Source: an uncultured Flavobacteriales bacterium (GTDB lineage: Bacteria; Bacteroidota; Bacteroidia; CAIKAF01). Taken from it: a stretch of DNA of 64,000 bases. Where the stretch lies: the NCBI GenBank assembly GCA_903825395.1, contig CAIKAF010000020.1, positions 62,001-126,000 on the forward strand, read 5' to 3'. Below the pieces are notes generated by a model. The model had not been told where the DNA came from. It was given only the letters and a program-made list of their open reading frames with translations, and did not search any database. Every line of letters begins with the position of its first letter. Within the stretch, counting starts at the first letter, position 1. Below, in pieces: positions 44,300 through 53,615 of the stretch. The translations under genes and the position numbers were made by a program.

Positions 44300-46165
44300 T
44301 CATGGTAGCATTTTAACGTTGTTTTCAAGCTGCACATCTGCCGTGTATCCATCGGGATCGATCTCCACAGAGCGAATGCTTTCTACATTAAACGGTAAAT
44401 CAATTAAATAGGTGGGTTCTACCCAAGGCCATGCTTTAAATGGACCTAGATTTGAAAGGCTGGTATGGGATTGATTTGGATTGGTTTTGACGCGTTGAAC
44501 GTCCAGCGGAATCATCAAATTGAGTGCTGAGCCGTCTTTTTTCGTTATTCTTAACCGTACAGGCATGGGGAAACTACCTTTATTGGATAATTTGATACGC
44601 GCTTTGCCCTCTGCCTGAAAAACAGTGTCAACTGCATAATCTATAGTATGTGTAGAGAAAATGAATTCCCGATGAAACCAATCCAGCTCCATCTGACTCA
44701 CCTGCTCGGCCGCCCGAATTAAATCATCAGGTTTGGGATGCTTTAATTTCCAATCTCCATAAAACCGATTCCAAAAGGCCTTCATGCGCTCAGGGCCAAT
44801 AATGTAGGTTAGATGTTCCAGAAAGGCGGCTCCCCCAATGTAGGAGGATAAACTATACGCCCTGTTGCTGGAATACCAGTCGGCATGTGTACTTAAAGGC
44901 TGCCGGTTGGGCATGGCGAGCAACATTTTATAAGTGGCAATTAAGCTTTTTCTTGGATGTTCGTCCTTTAAAATCGCATGCATCATGTATTCCGTGGCAT
45001 ACTGGGTAAATCCTTCATCCATCCAGGGATACTTGCCTTCGTCAAACCCAAACAGTCCGTAAAACCAATTGTGAATGGCTTCATGAAAGGAAACCGAAAC
45101 CAAGCCATTTAAGGAACCTCTGGCTGTGATTAGCGTCAACATCGGATATTCCATGCCTCCATCTCCACCCTGTACAAAATTGAATACAGGGTAAGGATAG
45201 GGTCCAAATTGTTCCGACATGTTTTCAAACAATTGTCTGCAATAGGGTTTTAAGGCCTGCCAATTGGCTAGGGTGGAATCGGTTTGATAAAAAAAGCGCA
45301 GCAAAGGCCCCCCGGGAACCCTAAGGGTGTCGTGCCGGTAATCAGGATCGCATGCCCAGGCAAAATCATGCACCTGTTCTGCCTTAAATTTCCAGGTTAA
45401 CCAACCTTTTTTTGGCGATGAGCTGGAGGAATAGCCATGCCCCACTTCAGAGGGATTCATAAGCACTCCGGTTGCCGCCACAACTTGGTTGGCAGGAACG
45501 TTTAGGGTTACCTCAAAGGTTCCATAGTTTCCATAAAATTCTCGGGCAACATAGGGATCGGTATTCCAGCCGTTTTCATCGTACACCGCCAACTTAGGGT
45601 ACCATTGAGTCATTGAAAAGTCAATTCCCTCGGCATTGTGCCGACCTGTTCTGCGAATTTGAACCGGAATTTGAGCCTCGAATTGAAGGTCTATGGAGGT
45701 TTTTTGTCCCGGTAAAATGGGCTTAATTAAAGGCACATGCAATACCGTTCCCTCCACTTGGAAATCGTTGATTGGGCTGCGTTCCTGTTGAATGGATAAG
45801 ATCCGTTGGAATCCTTGCTCGTTGGGCTTTAATCCTTGAATTCTACTGCCTACCCTTCGGTCTGGATCAGGCAATGTCCGACTGCGAACATCCATGGCTG
45901 AACCCGGCTGAAAGGCGTTGAAGTATAAATGATAATACAGCTCACGCAAGGTATCTGGTGAGGTGTTGTGCACGCTTAGTTTTTGAGAACCGGACAGGGT
46001 ATGTTGAGCTGTATCAAGACGAACGGACATGGTGTAATGGACCTGAATCTGCCAATATCCCGGTGGAGTAATTTGGGTTGATCCATACATAGGAATTGAT
46101 CCACAACACAGTGCCAACATCCATAATCCCCTGATTTGGAGTGGCTTTAAAAAACACATTCCCAT
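44300..46165 (-). CDS. M1 family metallopeptidase
   Basis: A 621-residue zinc aminopeptidase-like protein with a signal peptide (about residues 1-29). The zinc site is HEAIH followed about 18 residues later by the glutamate in WMDEGF, and the substrate-anchoring GxMEN equivalent reads GGDGGMEYPM. An N-terminal beta domain includes QKLSVHNTSPDTLRELYYHLY. It is probably periplasmic or surface-exposed. The start ATG 46165 lies 5 nt after the OmpH/Skp stop; a second ATG two codons on is also possible. Confidence 0.9.
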   Translation of the reverse strand: MGMCFLKPLQIRGLWMLALCCGSIPMYGSTQITPPGYWQIQVHYTMSVRLDTAQHTLSGSQKLSVHNTSPDTLRELYYHLYFNAFQPGSAMDVRSRTLPDPDRRVGSRIQGLKPNEQGFQRILSIQQERSPINDFQVEGTVLHVPLIKPILPGQKTSIDLQFEAQIPVQIRRTGRHNAEGIDFSMTQWYPKLAVYDENGWNTDPYVAREFYGNYGTFEVTLNVPANQVVAATGVLMNPSEVGHGYSSSSSPKKGWLTWKFKAEQVHDFAWACDPDYRHDTLRVPGGPLLRFFYQTDSTLANWQALKPYCRQLFENMSEQFGPYPYPVFNFVQGGDGGMEYPMLTLITARGSLNGLVSVSFHEAIHNWFYGLFGFDEGKYPWMDEGFTQYATEYMMHAILKDEHPRKSLIATYKMLLAMPNRQPLSTHADWYSSNRAYSLSSYIGGAAFLEHLTYIIGPERMKAFWNRFYGDWKLKHPKPDDLIRAAEQVSQMELDWFHREFIFSTHTIDYAVDTVFQAEGKARIKLSNKGSFPMPVRLRITKKDGSALNLMIPLDVQRVKTNPNQSHTSLSNLGPFKAWPWVEPTYLIDLPFNVESIRSVEIDPDGYTADVQLENNVKMLP

Positions 46166-46170
46166 TCTAT

Positions 46171-46779
46171 TTATTTTGTTTTCCCAGCTTCGTACCGTTT
46201 GTTCAGTTTCTCAATAGCAGGACCTGTTACATCCAATGCCGGATTGGCAAATAAAATCCCTGAACCTTTTTGGGTGGCCAATACAAAATCTACGCCCAAT
46301 TCTTTGCCGAATTCCTTGAAAAAGGCTTGTAAACTATCCTGAATTTGATTGTACATTTCGGCTTCTTGAACCGCAGCATTTTGACTGAGTTCCTGCTGGT
46401 CGGCCATCAATTGCTGCTGAGCCTGCTGCAATTGCTCCTCTTTCTTCATCCGTTCTCGTGAGGTTAAGGTGCTCAGTTCATTTTGATACGCTCTGTATTG
46501 AGACTCTAGCCGCGATTGAGCTGATTTTAATTTGGTCTCTCGAACCATATTGTCTTGAATGAATTTGGCTTCCAAATCTTTCATCAATCCATAACTGGAC
46601 ATCATACTGTCTCCATTTACATAAGCAACCTTCAAGCCCTCTCCCGGATTGGTCAACGAATCCGACAAGGATTTACCAATGCTCGAAGTGCCCGAATTGG
46701 AGGTACTGAACTGAAAATAAAACAAGACGGCCACCGCGACAGCTAAAGCAAGGGTAGCATAGGTTTGAATGGACTTCAT
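46171..46779 (-). CDS. OmpH/Skp family periplasmic chaperone
   Basis: A 202-residue protein with an N-terminal hydrophobic segment (about residues 7-24), a Ser-rich linker, and the Skp layout: a short strand (KVAYVNGDSMMSSYGL), a long Gln/Glu-rich coiled coil (about 70-150, including EEQLQQAQQQLMADQQEL), and a closing strand (VDFVLATQKGSGILFA). Skp-like proteins escort outer membrane proteins. It is usually found beside bamA; here it is paired with an M1 peptidase. Confidence 0.88.
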   Translation of the reverse strand: MKSIQTYATLALAVAVAVLFYFQFSTSNSGTSSIGKSLSDSLTNPGEGLKVAYVNGDSMMSSYGLMKDLEAKFIQDNMVRETKLKSAQSRLESQYRAYQNELSTLTSRERMKKEEQLQQAQQQLMADQQELSQNAAVQEAEMYNQIQDSLQAFFKEFGKELGVDFVLATQKGSGILFANPALDVTGPAIEKLNKRYEAGKTK

Positions 46780-46796
46780 TGGGTTTCAAAATTTCT

Positions 46797-46804
46797 CAAA
46801 GATA
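46797..46804 (-). promoter_or_regulatory. -7 box TATCTTTG of the OmpH/Skp gene
   Basis: TAnnTTTG on the minus strand, 17 nt before the ATG at 46779; predicted leader about 10 nt. The -33 element is not clear. Confidence 0.45.
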
Positions 46805-46889
46805 CATATCTGCGGCAAGTCATAGGATTTTTGTTTGGTGTTGATTTCGTTTATTCCCCATTTTGAATGTGAAGACCTGAAATGATTCT

Positions 46890-46897
46890 TACTTTTG
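46890..46897 (+). promoter_or_regulatory. -7 box TACTTTTG of the aldo/keto reductase
   Basis: TAnnTTTG ending 3 nt before ATG 46901. A TTTG at 46862-46865 is 24 nt upstream, slightly long for a -33 element. The TTG of the box is in frame with the gene. Confidence 0.5.
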
Positions 46898-46900
46898 GAT

Positions 46901-47890
46901 ATGGAATACCGTAGATTAGGAAAATCAGGATTACAGGTTTCGGCCGTGTCCTTTGGAAGTTGGGTGACTTTTGGCCATCAGATTTCAGATGAGGTTGCCT
47001 CAACATTGATGCACCAGGCCTACGACGCTGGAATTAATTTTTTCGACAATGCCGAAGTGTATGCCCATGGTAAGTCTGAAGAGGTCATGGGGAAAATCCT
47101 TAAGCAGTCGGGTTGGCCTCGAGATCGCTTTGTTTTATCTTCAAAAGTGTTTTGGGGTGGAAGCCACCCAAACCAAGCCGGATTAAGCAGAAAGCATGTG
47201 GTAGAGGCTTGCCATGCCGCCTTGAAACGATTGCAGGTTGATTATTTAGACCTGTATTTTTGCCACCGCCCCGATAAAAATACCCCCATCGAAGAAACGG
47301 TGTTTACGATGGATTCCCTGATTCGTCAAGGTAAAGTGCTTTATTGGGGTACCAGCGAATGGGAAGCCGCAGATATTGTTGAAGCCCACGCTGTAGCGCG
47401 GCAATTCAACCTAATTCCACCCACCATGGAACAACCCCAATACAACATGTTTCACAGAGAACGGGTTGAACGGGAATATCGGAATTTGTACGAACGGTTT
47501 GGGTTGGGCACGACCATTTGGTCTCCTCTAGCCAGCGGATTGCTTACCGGCAAATACAACCAAGGCGCCCCGGGAGGAACCCGTACCGATTTGCCAGATA
47601 TGCAATGGCTTAAAGAAATGCTGACGGGTGAAGGGGCTGAAAAGAAAATTGGAAAGGTAATTCCTCTGGCAAATCTGGCCAAGGAATTGGGGATGACCTT
47701 GCCCCAGTTGGCCATCGCTTGGTGCCTGAAAAATACCAAGGTAAGTACGGTAATTCTAGGAGCTTCAAAGCCCGAACAATTGGCTGAAAATATGAAGGCC
47801 ATAGAATTTACCGATAAACTTCAACCCGAAATCCTGCAGGCCATCGAGGAGATTTTAGACAATCATCCAGGTTTTCCATCCTTCGGTTAA
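46901..47890 (+). CDS. Aldo/keto reductase (KCNAB-like)
   Basis: A 329-residue NADPH-dependent reductase of the potassium-channel beta-subunit branch (AKR6). The catalytic tetrad is visible: Asp in NFFDNAEVY, Tyr in the same block, Lys in LSSKVFWGG, His in YFCHRPD. The sequence ends DNHPGFPSFG, a common ending in this branch. ATG 46901 (MEYRRLGKSGLQVS) is the start. Physiological substrate unknown. Confidence 0.92.
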   Translation: MEYRRLGKSGLQVSAVSFGSWVTFGHQISDEVASTLMHQAYDAGINFFDNAEVYAHGKSEEVMGKILKQSGWPRDRFVLSSKVFWGGSHPNQAGLSRKHVVEACHAALKRLQVDYLDLYFCHRPDKNTPIEETVFTMDSLIRQGKVLYWGTSEWEAADIVEAHAVARQFNLIPPTMEQPQYNMFHRERVEREYRNLYERFGLGTTIWSPLASGLLTGKYNQGAPGGTRTDLPDMQWLKEMLTGEGAEKKIGKVIPLANLAKELGMTLPQLAIAWCLKNTKVSTVILGASKPEQLAENMKAIEFTDKLQPEILQAIEEILDNHPGFPSFG

Positions 47891-47902
47891 AAAGCAGTTG
47901 CC

Positions 47903-49213
47903 ATGAGCACAAAAACCATAGATTGGATTAACATTGGTTTGATGTTCCTCAGCCTAGGACTGGCTTATGTTTTGCCCTTCGAACTCTTCCTTTTTTCCTA
48001 CGCTGTTTTAGGTCCTCTTCATTATCTAACCGAAATCGGCTGGCTGCATCAGCGAAACTATTTTATTTCTGAACAGCAAAATGCCCGGTTGTTTTTGCCC
48101 GTAGTTGTTGTTCTAGGCCTCTTGCTTGTTTGGAGTGCCTATGGCATGGAATGGTTTCCTGAATTTAATAAAGGGCATTTGCAAGGCTGGGGAGGCAATA
48201 TTATATTGGCTTGCTTGGTTTTAGCTCTTACGATGGTGGCCGTACCAAAAGGGACTATTCGAAACGCCGCCCTGATTGGTTTTGGCCTACTTTTACTCCT
48301 CGTTCAAATTGAACGACCAACCACAGAAGTGCGCATCGAAGACCAACCCGTCGCCACCGTGCTGGAATGGCGCGAAAATCCATACCTCTTGGTCAACGGA
48401 ATGCAGGTGCAACGCCAAAATGGACAGCTGGAACCCGATTATGGAGTTTTATTCAAACGCTCCTTTGAAGGACTAACCCCCGTTCAATATGACTTTGTTC
48501 AGGCAGGGTTCGGACTTCAAGCACCACCCAAATGTACCGTGGCATCAGCTCAAGGCTACATCGTACCTTATGGTACCTCTCCTGGAATTTCGTTCTCCGG
48601 TAATTTGACCCATTTGGCTTTGTTTATTGCTGTCTTCCTTCCCACATTGGTGCACGTGTTTTTCTTTACTGCGTTATTTATGGCCTTCGGTGCAATGAAA
48701 TCCAAAAGCCGCATCGGTTGGGTTTCCGTTGCGTTGTTGCTGTGCTGTGGAGTTCTTCCTTTTGTTTGGCAACCTGATTTTTCCGGGTACACCATTTCTG
48801 GGTATGTTGCAGACAGCTACAAAAGTTCCTTTTATGAGCTAAATCGGCAGTTTTTAATTTGGTTTGGAGGACTTGAAAACAATGCCGTAGCCGCCGAGAC
48901 CGCTGTTTTTTCATCTGCTCTTGGAATCGGCTTAATGCGGTTTATTGCTTTTGCATACACCTACCATTACTTGAATTGGTTTAGTAAAACCAGCATTATT
49001 CAATGGCATAAAATGAACAAAAAAAACCTTATTCTGGTCCTTGGAATTTGGGTCTTAGCTCTTGTGCTGTATGGCTTTAGCTACAAAATCGGACTCCAAG
49101 CGCTTTTCTTCCTTAGCTTTTTGCACGTCTTCCTTGAATTCCCCTTAAATGTTGCAAGCATAAAAGGCCTAATTCATGGTTTAGCCCTCAATCCAGGCAA
49201 AATTTCAAAATAA
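47903..49213 (+). CDS. Polytopic membrane protein of unknown function
   Basis: A 436-residue protein with about nine hydrophobic segments. Histidine-rich conserved-looking patches occur next to the membrane: GPLHYLTEIGWLHQRNYF (about residues 37-54), LVHVFFF (about 251), YTYHYLNWFSK (about 353) and SFLHVFLEFPLN (about 411). A soluble part of about 90 residues (about 140-230) interrupts the helices. Paired histidines on several helices could bind a metal or heme, but no known family was recognised. It follows the aldo/keto reductase by 12 nt. Confidence 0.75.
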   Translation: MSTKTIDWINIGLMFLSLGLAYVLPFELFLFSYAVLGPLHYLTEIGWLHQRNYFISEQQNARLFLPVVVVLGLLLVWSAYGMEWFPEFNKGHLQGWGGNIILACLVLALTMVAVPKGTIRNAALIGFGLLLLLVQIERPTTEVRIEDQPVATVLEWRENPYLLVNGMQVQRQNGQLEPDYGVLFKRSFEGLTPVQYDFVQAGFGLQAPPKCTVASAQGYIVPYGTSPGISFSGNLTHLALFIAVFLPTLVHVFFFTALFMAFGAMKSKSRIGWVSVALLLCCGVLPFVWQPDFSGYTISGYVADSYKSSFYELNRQFLIWFGGLENNAVAAETAVFSSALGIGLMRFIAFAYTYHYLNWFSKTSIIQWHKMNKKNLILVLGIWVLALVLYGFSYKIGLQALFFLSFLHVFLEFPLNVASIKGLIHGLALNPGKISK

Positions 49214-49247
49214 TTGTTGAACCATATGGTTAAAACCGAAATTTGTC

Positions 49248-49255
49248 TAACTTTG
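49248..49255 (+). promoter_or_regulatory. -7 box TAACTTTG of rpmG
   Basis: TAnnTTTG 28 nt before the rpmG ATG, giving a predicted leader of about 20 nt. The TTG at 49217-49219 is too far for a standard -33 element, so only the -7 box is supported. Confidence 0.45.
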
Positions 49256-49283
49256 CAGTCCATTAGTAGAAATCTGCACAGAA

Positions 49284-49466
49284 ATGGCAAAGAAAGGCAA
49301 TAGAGTTCAAGTTATCTTAGAGTGTACAGAACACAAAACCAGTGGTCAACCGGGCACCTCCCGCTACATTACCACCAAGAATAAGAAAAATACACCCGAT
49401 CGGTTGGAAATGAAGAAATTCAATTCCATTCTTCGGAAGGTAACCGTTCATAAAGAAATCAAGTAA
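49284..49466 (+). CDS. rpmG: 50S ribosomal protein L33
   Basis: A 60-residue L33 of the type without the two zinc CxxC pairs (one lone cysteine in LECTEH). [22 protein letters not shown] is the family core. In Bacteroidota rpmB (L28) commonly lies directly upstream; here the upstream gene is the unknown membrane protein and rpmB is absent from the window. DUF4295 follows after 12 nt. Confidence 0.95.
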   Translation: MAKKGNRVQVILECTEHKTSGQPGTSRYITTKNKKNTPDRLEMKKFNSILRKVTVHKEIK

Positions 49467-49478
49467 TTTGTACTTCCC

Positions 49479-49637
49479 ATGGCTAAGAAAACAGTAGCAA
49501 CACTGCAAACAGGTAAAGGAAAAGATTTTACCAAAGTGATTAAAATGGTTAAAAGTACCCGTGGTGGTCAAGGATACCAATTTAAAGAAGAGATTATCCA
49601 CAAGGATAACATCAATGATTTTTTGAAAAGCAATTGA
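49479..49637 (+). CDS. DUF4295 small basic protein
   Basis: A 52-residue basic protein: MAKKTVATLQTGKGKDFTKV, then IKMVKSTRGGQGYQF and a tail ending DFLKSN. This is the DUF4295 family, almost always placed after rpmG in Bacteroidota. A ribosome-linked role is inferred from that neighbourhood and its charge. It is too short for usual length cutoffs and easily missed. Confidence 0.88.
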   Translation: MAKKTVATLQTGKGKDFTKVIKMVKSTRGGQGYQFKEEIIHKDNINDFLKSN

Positions 49638-49662
49638 TTTTTCTTTTCTTGTAACCTATTCA

Positions 49663-49688
49663 AAGCTTCTGCATAAGAAGCTTTTTTT
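49663..49688 (+). terminator. Intrinsic terminator after rpmG-DUF4295
   Basis: A perfect 8-bp hairpin AAGCTTCT / AGAAGCTT with the 5-nt loop GCATA, followed by a run of T up to 49688. It ends 6 nt before the ftsY start codon. Confidence 0.8.
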
Positions 49689-49694
49689 GTTTAT

Positions 49695-50657
49695 ATGGGC
49701 ATATTCGATTTTTTTGGAAGAAAAAAAACAGAAACTCTTCATCAGGGTCTGGAAAAAACCCGGGAAGGATTTCTGGGTAAATTAAAGCGTGGCTTACTTG
49801 GTAAATCACAGGTTGATGAGGAGGTATTGGATGCCCTGGAAGAAACCCTCATTTCTTCTGATGTTGGAGTTGCAACTACGACAAAAATCATTGTTTCCAT
49901 TGAGCAACGTGTGGCTCAAAATAAATACCTAAACTCGTCTGAACTTCAAGATATCCTTAAGGAGGAAATCGCCCGTTTCATGCGCGACAATGACGCCCTA
50001 AAACCTGGAATGGGAATCTCAGACAATCAGCGACCACATGTTATTATGGTTGTCGGTGTTAATGGGGTTGGTAAAACTACCACCATAGGGAAATTGGCTT
50101 GGCAGTTTAAACAACAAGGGAAAAATGTGCTCTTAGGAGCCGCCGATACGTTTCGTGCAGCTGCCGTAGAGCAATTGAAAATCTGGGGCCAACGAACCCA
50201 GGTTGAGGTCATTGATAAAGGTATGAATGCCGACCCCGCATCGGTGGCCTTCGATACATTAAATGCCGCACTGGCCCGAAATTCAGATGTGGTTATTATC
50301 GATACTGCAGGTAGATTGCACAACAAGAAAAACCTGATGAATGAATTGGGAAAAGTCAAAGCAGTAATGTCCAAAGTAATTCCCGATGCCCCCCACGAAG
50401 TACTCCTGGTGCTGGATGGCTCCACCGGACAAAATGCATTTTTTCAGGCCAAAGAGTTCGCTGAAGTCACCCAAATTACAGCCCTTGCCATTACTAAACT
50501 GGATGGAACTGCAAAGGGTGGAGTGGTTATTGGTATCTCAGATCAGTTAAATATTCCCGTTAAGTTTATTGGGGTAGGCGAGGGGATGGAGGATCTTCAA
50601 CTTTTTGATAAATCTACCTTCGTAGAGGCGTTGTTCCACGAAAAGGCCAGCACGTGA
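49695..50657 (+). CDS. ftsY: Signal recognition particle receptor FtsY
   Basis: A 320-residue SRP GTPase that docks ribosome-SRP complexes at the membrane. An NG domain without a long acidic A region: helical N domain (about residues 15-95), P-loop GVNGVGKTTTIGKL, DTFRAAAVEQL, DTAGRLHNK and TKLDGTAKGG. The start ATG 49695 follows a terminator by 6 nt. The end overlaps the rimO GTG start by 4 nt. Confidence 0.95.
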   Translation: MGIFDFFGRKKTETLHQGLEKTREGFLGKLKRGLLGKSQVDEEVLDALEETLISSDVGVATTTKIIVSIEQRVAQNKYLNSSELQDILKEEIARFMRDNDALKPGMGISDNQRPHVIMVVGVNGVGKTTTIGKLAWQFKQQGKNVLLGAADTFRAAAVEQLKIWGQRTQVEVIDKGMNADPASVAFDTLNAALARNSDVVIIDTAGRLHNKKNLMNELGKVKAVMSKVIPDAPHEVLLVLDGSTGQNAFFQAKEFAEVTQITALAITKLDGTAKGGVVIGISDQLNIPVKFIGVGEGMEDLQLFDKSTFVEALFHEKAST

Positions 50658-51967
50658 AAGCGAAAACCAGAAAACCAACCCACGTTAATGTGGTAACCCT
50701 AGGTTGCTCAAAAAATCTCTTCGATTCTGAAGTGCTTATGGGGCAACTGAAAGCCAACGGAATTCAAACTACGCATGAGTCTGATTCCGTTTCTGAAGTC
50801 GTGGTGATAAATACCTGCGGATTTATCGATAAGGCCAAAGAAGAATCGATTCAAACCATTCTGCGGTACTGCCAGGCAAAACAAGACCAACTGGTCGATA
50901 AAGTGTACGTTACCGGTTGCCTGTCTGAACGCTACTCCGGCGACCTGGCCACCGAAATTCCCGAAGTCGATGCCTGGTTTGGAACACGCGATCTGCCCAG
51001 GCTTTTGAAGACCTTGAAAGCAAATTACAAGCATGAATTAGTCGGTGAACGCTTACTCACCACCCCAACGCACTACGCATACCTTAAAATTTCTGAAGGC
51101 TGTGACAGGCCCTGCTCGTTTTGTGCCATCCCCTTGATGAGGGGAAAACACCGCTCAACGCCCATAGAGGATTTGGTCAATCAAGCCCAAGCACTCGCTG
51201 CAAATGGAACCAAAGAATTGCTCTTGATTGCTCAAGACAGTACCTATTACGGATTGGATTTGTATGGCAAACGAAATTTAGCAGAGTTGATGACCCGATT
51301 AGCCGATGTACATGGCATCGATTGGCTACGGCTACACTATGCCTTTCCAACTGGGTTCCCCGAAGATGTCATCGAGGCTATGCACCTGCATCCAAACATC
51401 TGCTCTTACCTGGATATTCCCTTGCAGCACGCCTCAAACTCCATGCTGAAATCCATGCGCCGAGGTACCACACGCGAAAAAACGGAACGGCTGCTGAACC
51501 AACTGCGCCAAGGTGTGCCAGGAATTACCCTCCGCACAACCATGATTGTAGGATACCCCGGTGAAACCCAAGCCGATTTTGATGAATTGTGCGATTTTGT
51601 TCAACAACAACGGTTCGACCGCCTCGGAGTATTCACCTATTCCCATGAAGAAAATACACATGCCTTCGCCTTAAAGGACGATGTGCCTCAAGAGGTAAAA
51701 GAGGAACGCGCCTCCAAATTAATGTCCATTCAACAAGAAATTTCAGGCTCCATCCAAGCCGAAAAAATTGGAAGCATTCAAAAAATTCTAATCGATAAAA
51801 AGGAAGGAGATTATTACATCGGAAGAACAGAAGCCGATAGCCCTGAAGTAGATTGTGAAGTGCTCATCCCTGCCTCTGAAGGGTATTTACGCATCGGAGA
51901 TTTTGTTACCGCTAAAGTAGTTGACTCTGAGGATTATGATTTGTTTGCTAGCCTCGACCTAGGCTAA
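50654..51967 (+). CDS. rimO: Ribosomal protein S12 methylthiotransferase RimO
   Basis: A 437-residue radical SAM enzyme that methylthiolates Asp88 of ribosomal protein S12. The auxiliary cluster cysteines are Cys18 (LGCSKN), Cys55 (NTCGF) and Cys89 (TGCLSERY). The SAM cluster CDRPCSFC gives Cys150, Cys154 and Cys157, followed by IPLMRGKHRS. The start is GTG 50654 overlapping the ftsY stop (GTGA). A C-terminal TRAM domain (about 375-437) is present. Confidence 0.95.
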   Translation: MKAKTRKPTHVNVVTLGCSKNLFDSEVLMGQLKANGIQTTHESDSVSEVVVINTCGFIDKAKEESIQTILRYCQAKQDQLVDKVYVTGCLSERYSGDLATEIPEVDAWFGTRDLPRLLKTLKANYKHELVGERLLTTPTHYAYLKISEGCDRPCSFCAIPLMRGKHRSTPIEDLVNQAQALAANGTKELLLIAQDSTYYGLDLYGKRNLAELMTRLADVHGIDWLRLHYAFPTGFPEDVIEAMHLHPNICSYLDIPLQHASNSMLKSMRRGTTREKTERLLNQLRQGVPGITLRTTMIVGYPGETQADFDELCDFVQQQRFDRLGVFTYSHEENTHAFALKDDVPQEVKEERASKLMSIQQEISGSIQAEKIGSIQKILIDKKEGDYYIGRTEADSPEVDCEVLIPASEGYLRIGDFVTAKVVDSEDYDLFASLDLG

Positions 51968-51994
51968 AATTCGGTTAATGCCAATCCGTACACG

Positions 51995-53596
51995 ATGTTA
52001 AAACCACTACAATACTTGAGTTTTAAAGAGGCAGGTATTGGAAGTGCGTTGTTTCACCGATATGTTGCCGATGATTTTCCAAATACCGATTGGATCGAGG
52101 GCCATCCCAATTCCATAAATGTAGAGCTGAAAGCTCAACACCGTTCAGCTCAATTCCCCGCCGAGCGCCGGAAAATTCTGGTGAATTCCCTGCGTCAGCA
52201 GTATGAATCATCCGGCGTGAAAGACGAAGCAGTAGAACATAATCTTCTGCGGCTGCAAGATTCCAATACTCTAACTGTAACCACAGGGCATCAATTGGGA
52301 TTTGCCGGCGGACCCCTATTTTTATTGTATAAAATTGCCTCGGTCATTAAGTTGGCCGAATCGCTGGAACAAAAACACCCCCAATTGCAGGTGGTTCCCA
52401 TTTTTTGGATGAATTCTGACGACCACGACCTTGCGGAAATCAATACATTTTTCTGGCAAGATGCCGCTTGGACCTTACCCATTTCAAATGAAAACCACCC
52501 GGTGGGACAGTACCTCTGTCCGGAAATGCCCGATTTCTGGGCCTCTCTCCACTCGGTTTTGCCCTCAGGAATGGCCTGGGAAGAGGCCTTTCTTCAGCTC
52601 AAAACTGCCTATGCTCCGGGAGTTCCGCTTGGGTTAGCCCTACGCCGTTTGATTGCTCAGTGGACAAAAGGAACAGGGTTGATATGCCTCGATCAACAAG
52701 ATTCCACCTTGAAAAGGGAGGCCTGGACTGGGCTATTGCCCCACCTAAACTCAACCCCCTGGTTTGATGCACTCATTGAAACCACGAACAAGCAAGAATC
52801 AGCTGGGTTTTCACCACAGGTTAAACCCATGCCCAGCTTGTTTTTCTACCACTCCAGCCTTGGCCGCGAACGCATCGAACGGCTGGGCTCATCTTTCCAA
52901 TCGGTACAATCCAATACAAGCTGGAATTTCGAGGAACTCGCGCATGAAATGCAGAACCACCCCGACCGATTCTCTACGAATGTTTCCGGTCGAGCCATGT
53001 ACCAGGAATTCATTCTTCCCAATTTGGCGTACCTCGGGGGAGCTGCTGAAATTCGGTACTGGATGCAGTTCAAACAGATGCTTTCATTCGTCGAATTGCC
53101 CTTCCCCATGTTGGTCCCAAGAGAATCTTTTTTGGTTTTTGGTCAACGGGAGCTTCGTTATCTAAGGGGCTTCAACGCTCATCCCATCGATGCATTAAAA
53201 CCAAAACAGTCCTTTATCCAACATTGGGTCCGTACGACCTTAGATGAATTTCCGGAAATGCCATGGACAGCTGAGCTGAATTCCATTGCAGTGCATTGGG
53301 CCGAGGTGTTCGGCGCGGCCGATCCAGGTCTTAAACCCGCTGTTTTGGGTCGGTTTTCTAAACTCAGTACGGATTTGGAGAAGCTCAATACGAAAAGGTT
53401 AAAGGCGCTGAAGCAAAGGGAACAAACTCAGTTGCAACGCATGGATGCGGTGTTCAATTGGACTCAGCCCAAGGGGATTTTTCAGGAACGCATCCTCCAC
53501 CCATGGTGCTTGGGCCCAGATGTACGGGCTAGCTTTAATGCCATTTTGTCTATTTCCAATCCCCTGTCGCAGCAGGTGGTCGCGGTTCAGATGTAA
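51995..53596 (+). CDS. bshC: Bacillithiol biosynthesis cysteine ligase BshC
   Basis: A 533-residue BshC, which adds cysteine to glucosamine-malate as the last step of bacillithiol synthesis. VTTGHQLGFAGGPLFLLYKI and PIFWMNSDDHDLAEIN are clear family motifs, and the C-terminal half contains coiled coil (about residues 455-490). It implies bacillithiol as a low-molecular-weight thiol; bshA and bshB are not in the window. Repeat copy E follows 19 nt after the stop. Confidence 0.92.
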   Translation: MLKPLQYLSFKEAGIGSALFHRYVADDFPNTDWIEGHPNSINVELKAQHRSAQFPAERRKILVNSLRQQYESSGVKDEAVEHNLLRLQDSNTLTVTTGHQLGFAGGPLFLLYKIASVIKLAESLEQKHPQLQVVPIFWMNSDDHDLAEINTFFWQDAAWTLPISNENHPVGQYLCPEMPDFWASLHSVLPSGMAWEEAFLQLKTAYAPGVPLGLALRRLIAQWTKGTGLICLDQQDSTLKREAWTGLLPHLNSTPWFDALIETTNKQESAGFSPQVKPMPSLFFYHSSLGRERIERLGSSFQSVQSNTSWNFEELAHEMQNHPDRFSTNVSGRAMYQEFILPNLAYLGGAAEIRYWMQFKQMLSFVELPFPMLVPRESFLVFGQRELRYLRGFNAHPIDALKPKQSFIQHWVRTTLDEFPEMPWTAELNSIAVHWAEVFGAADPGLKPAVLGRFSKLSTDLEKLNTKRLKALKQREQTQLQRMDAVFNWTQPKGIFQERILHPWCLGPDVRASFNAILSISNPLSQQVVAVQM

Positions 53597-53615
53597 GGTT
53601 TTTTTTTCTTTTTTT

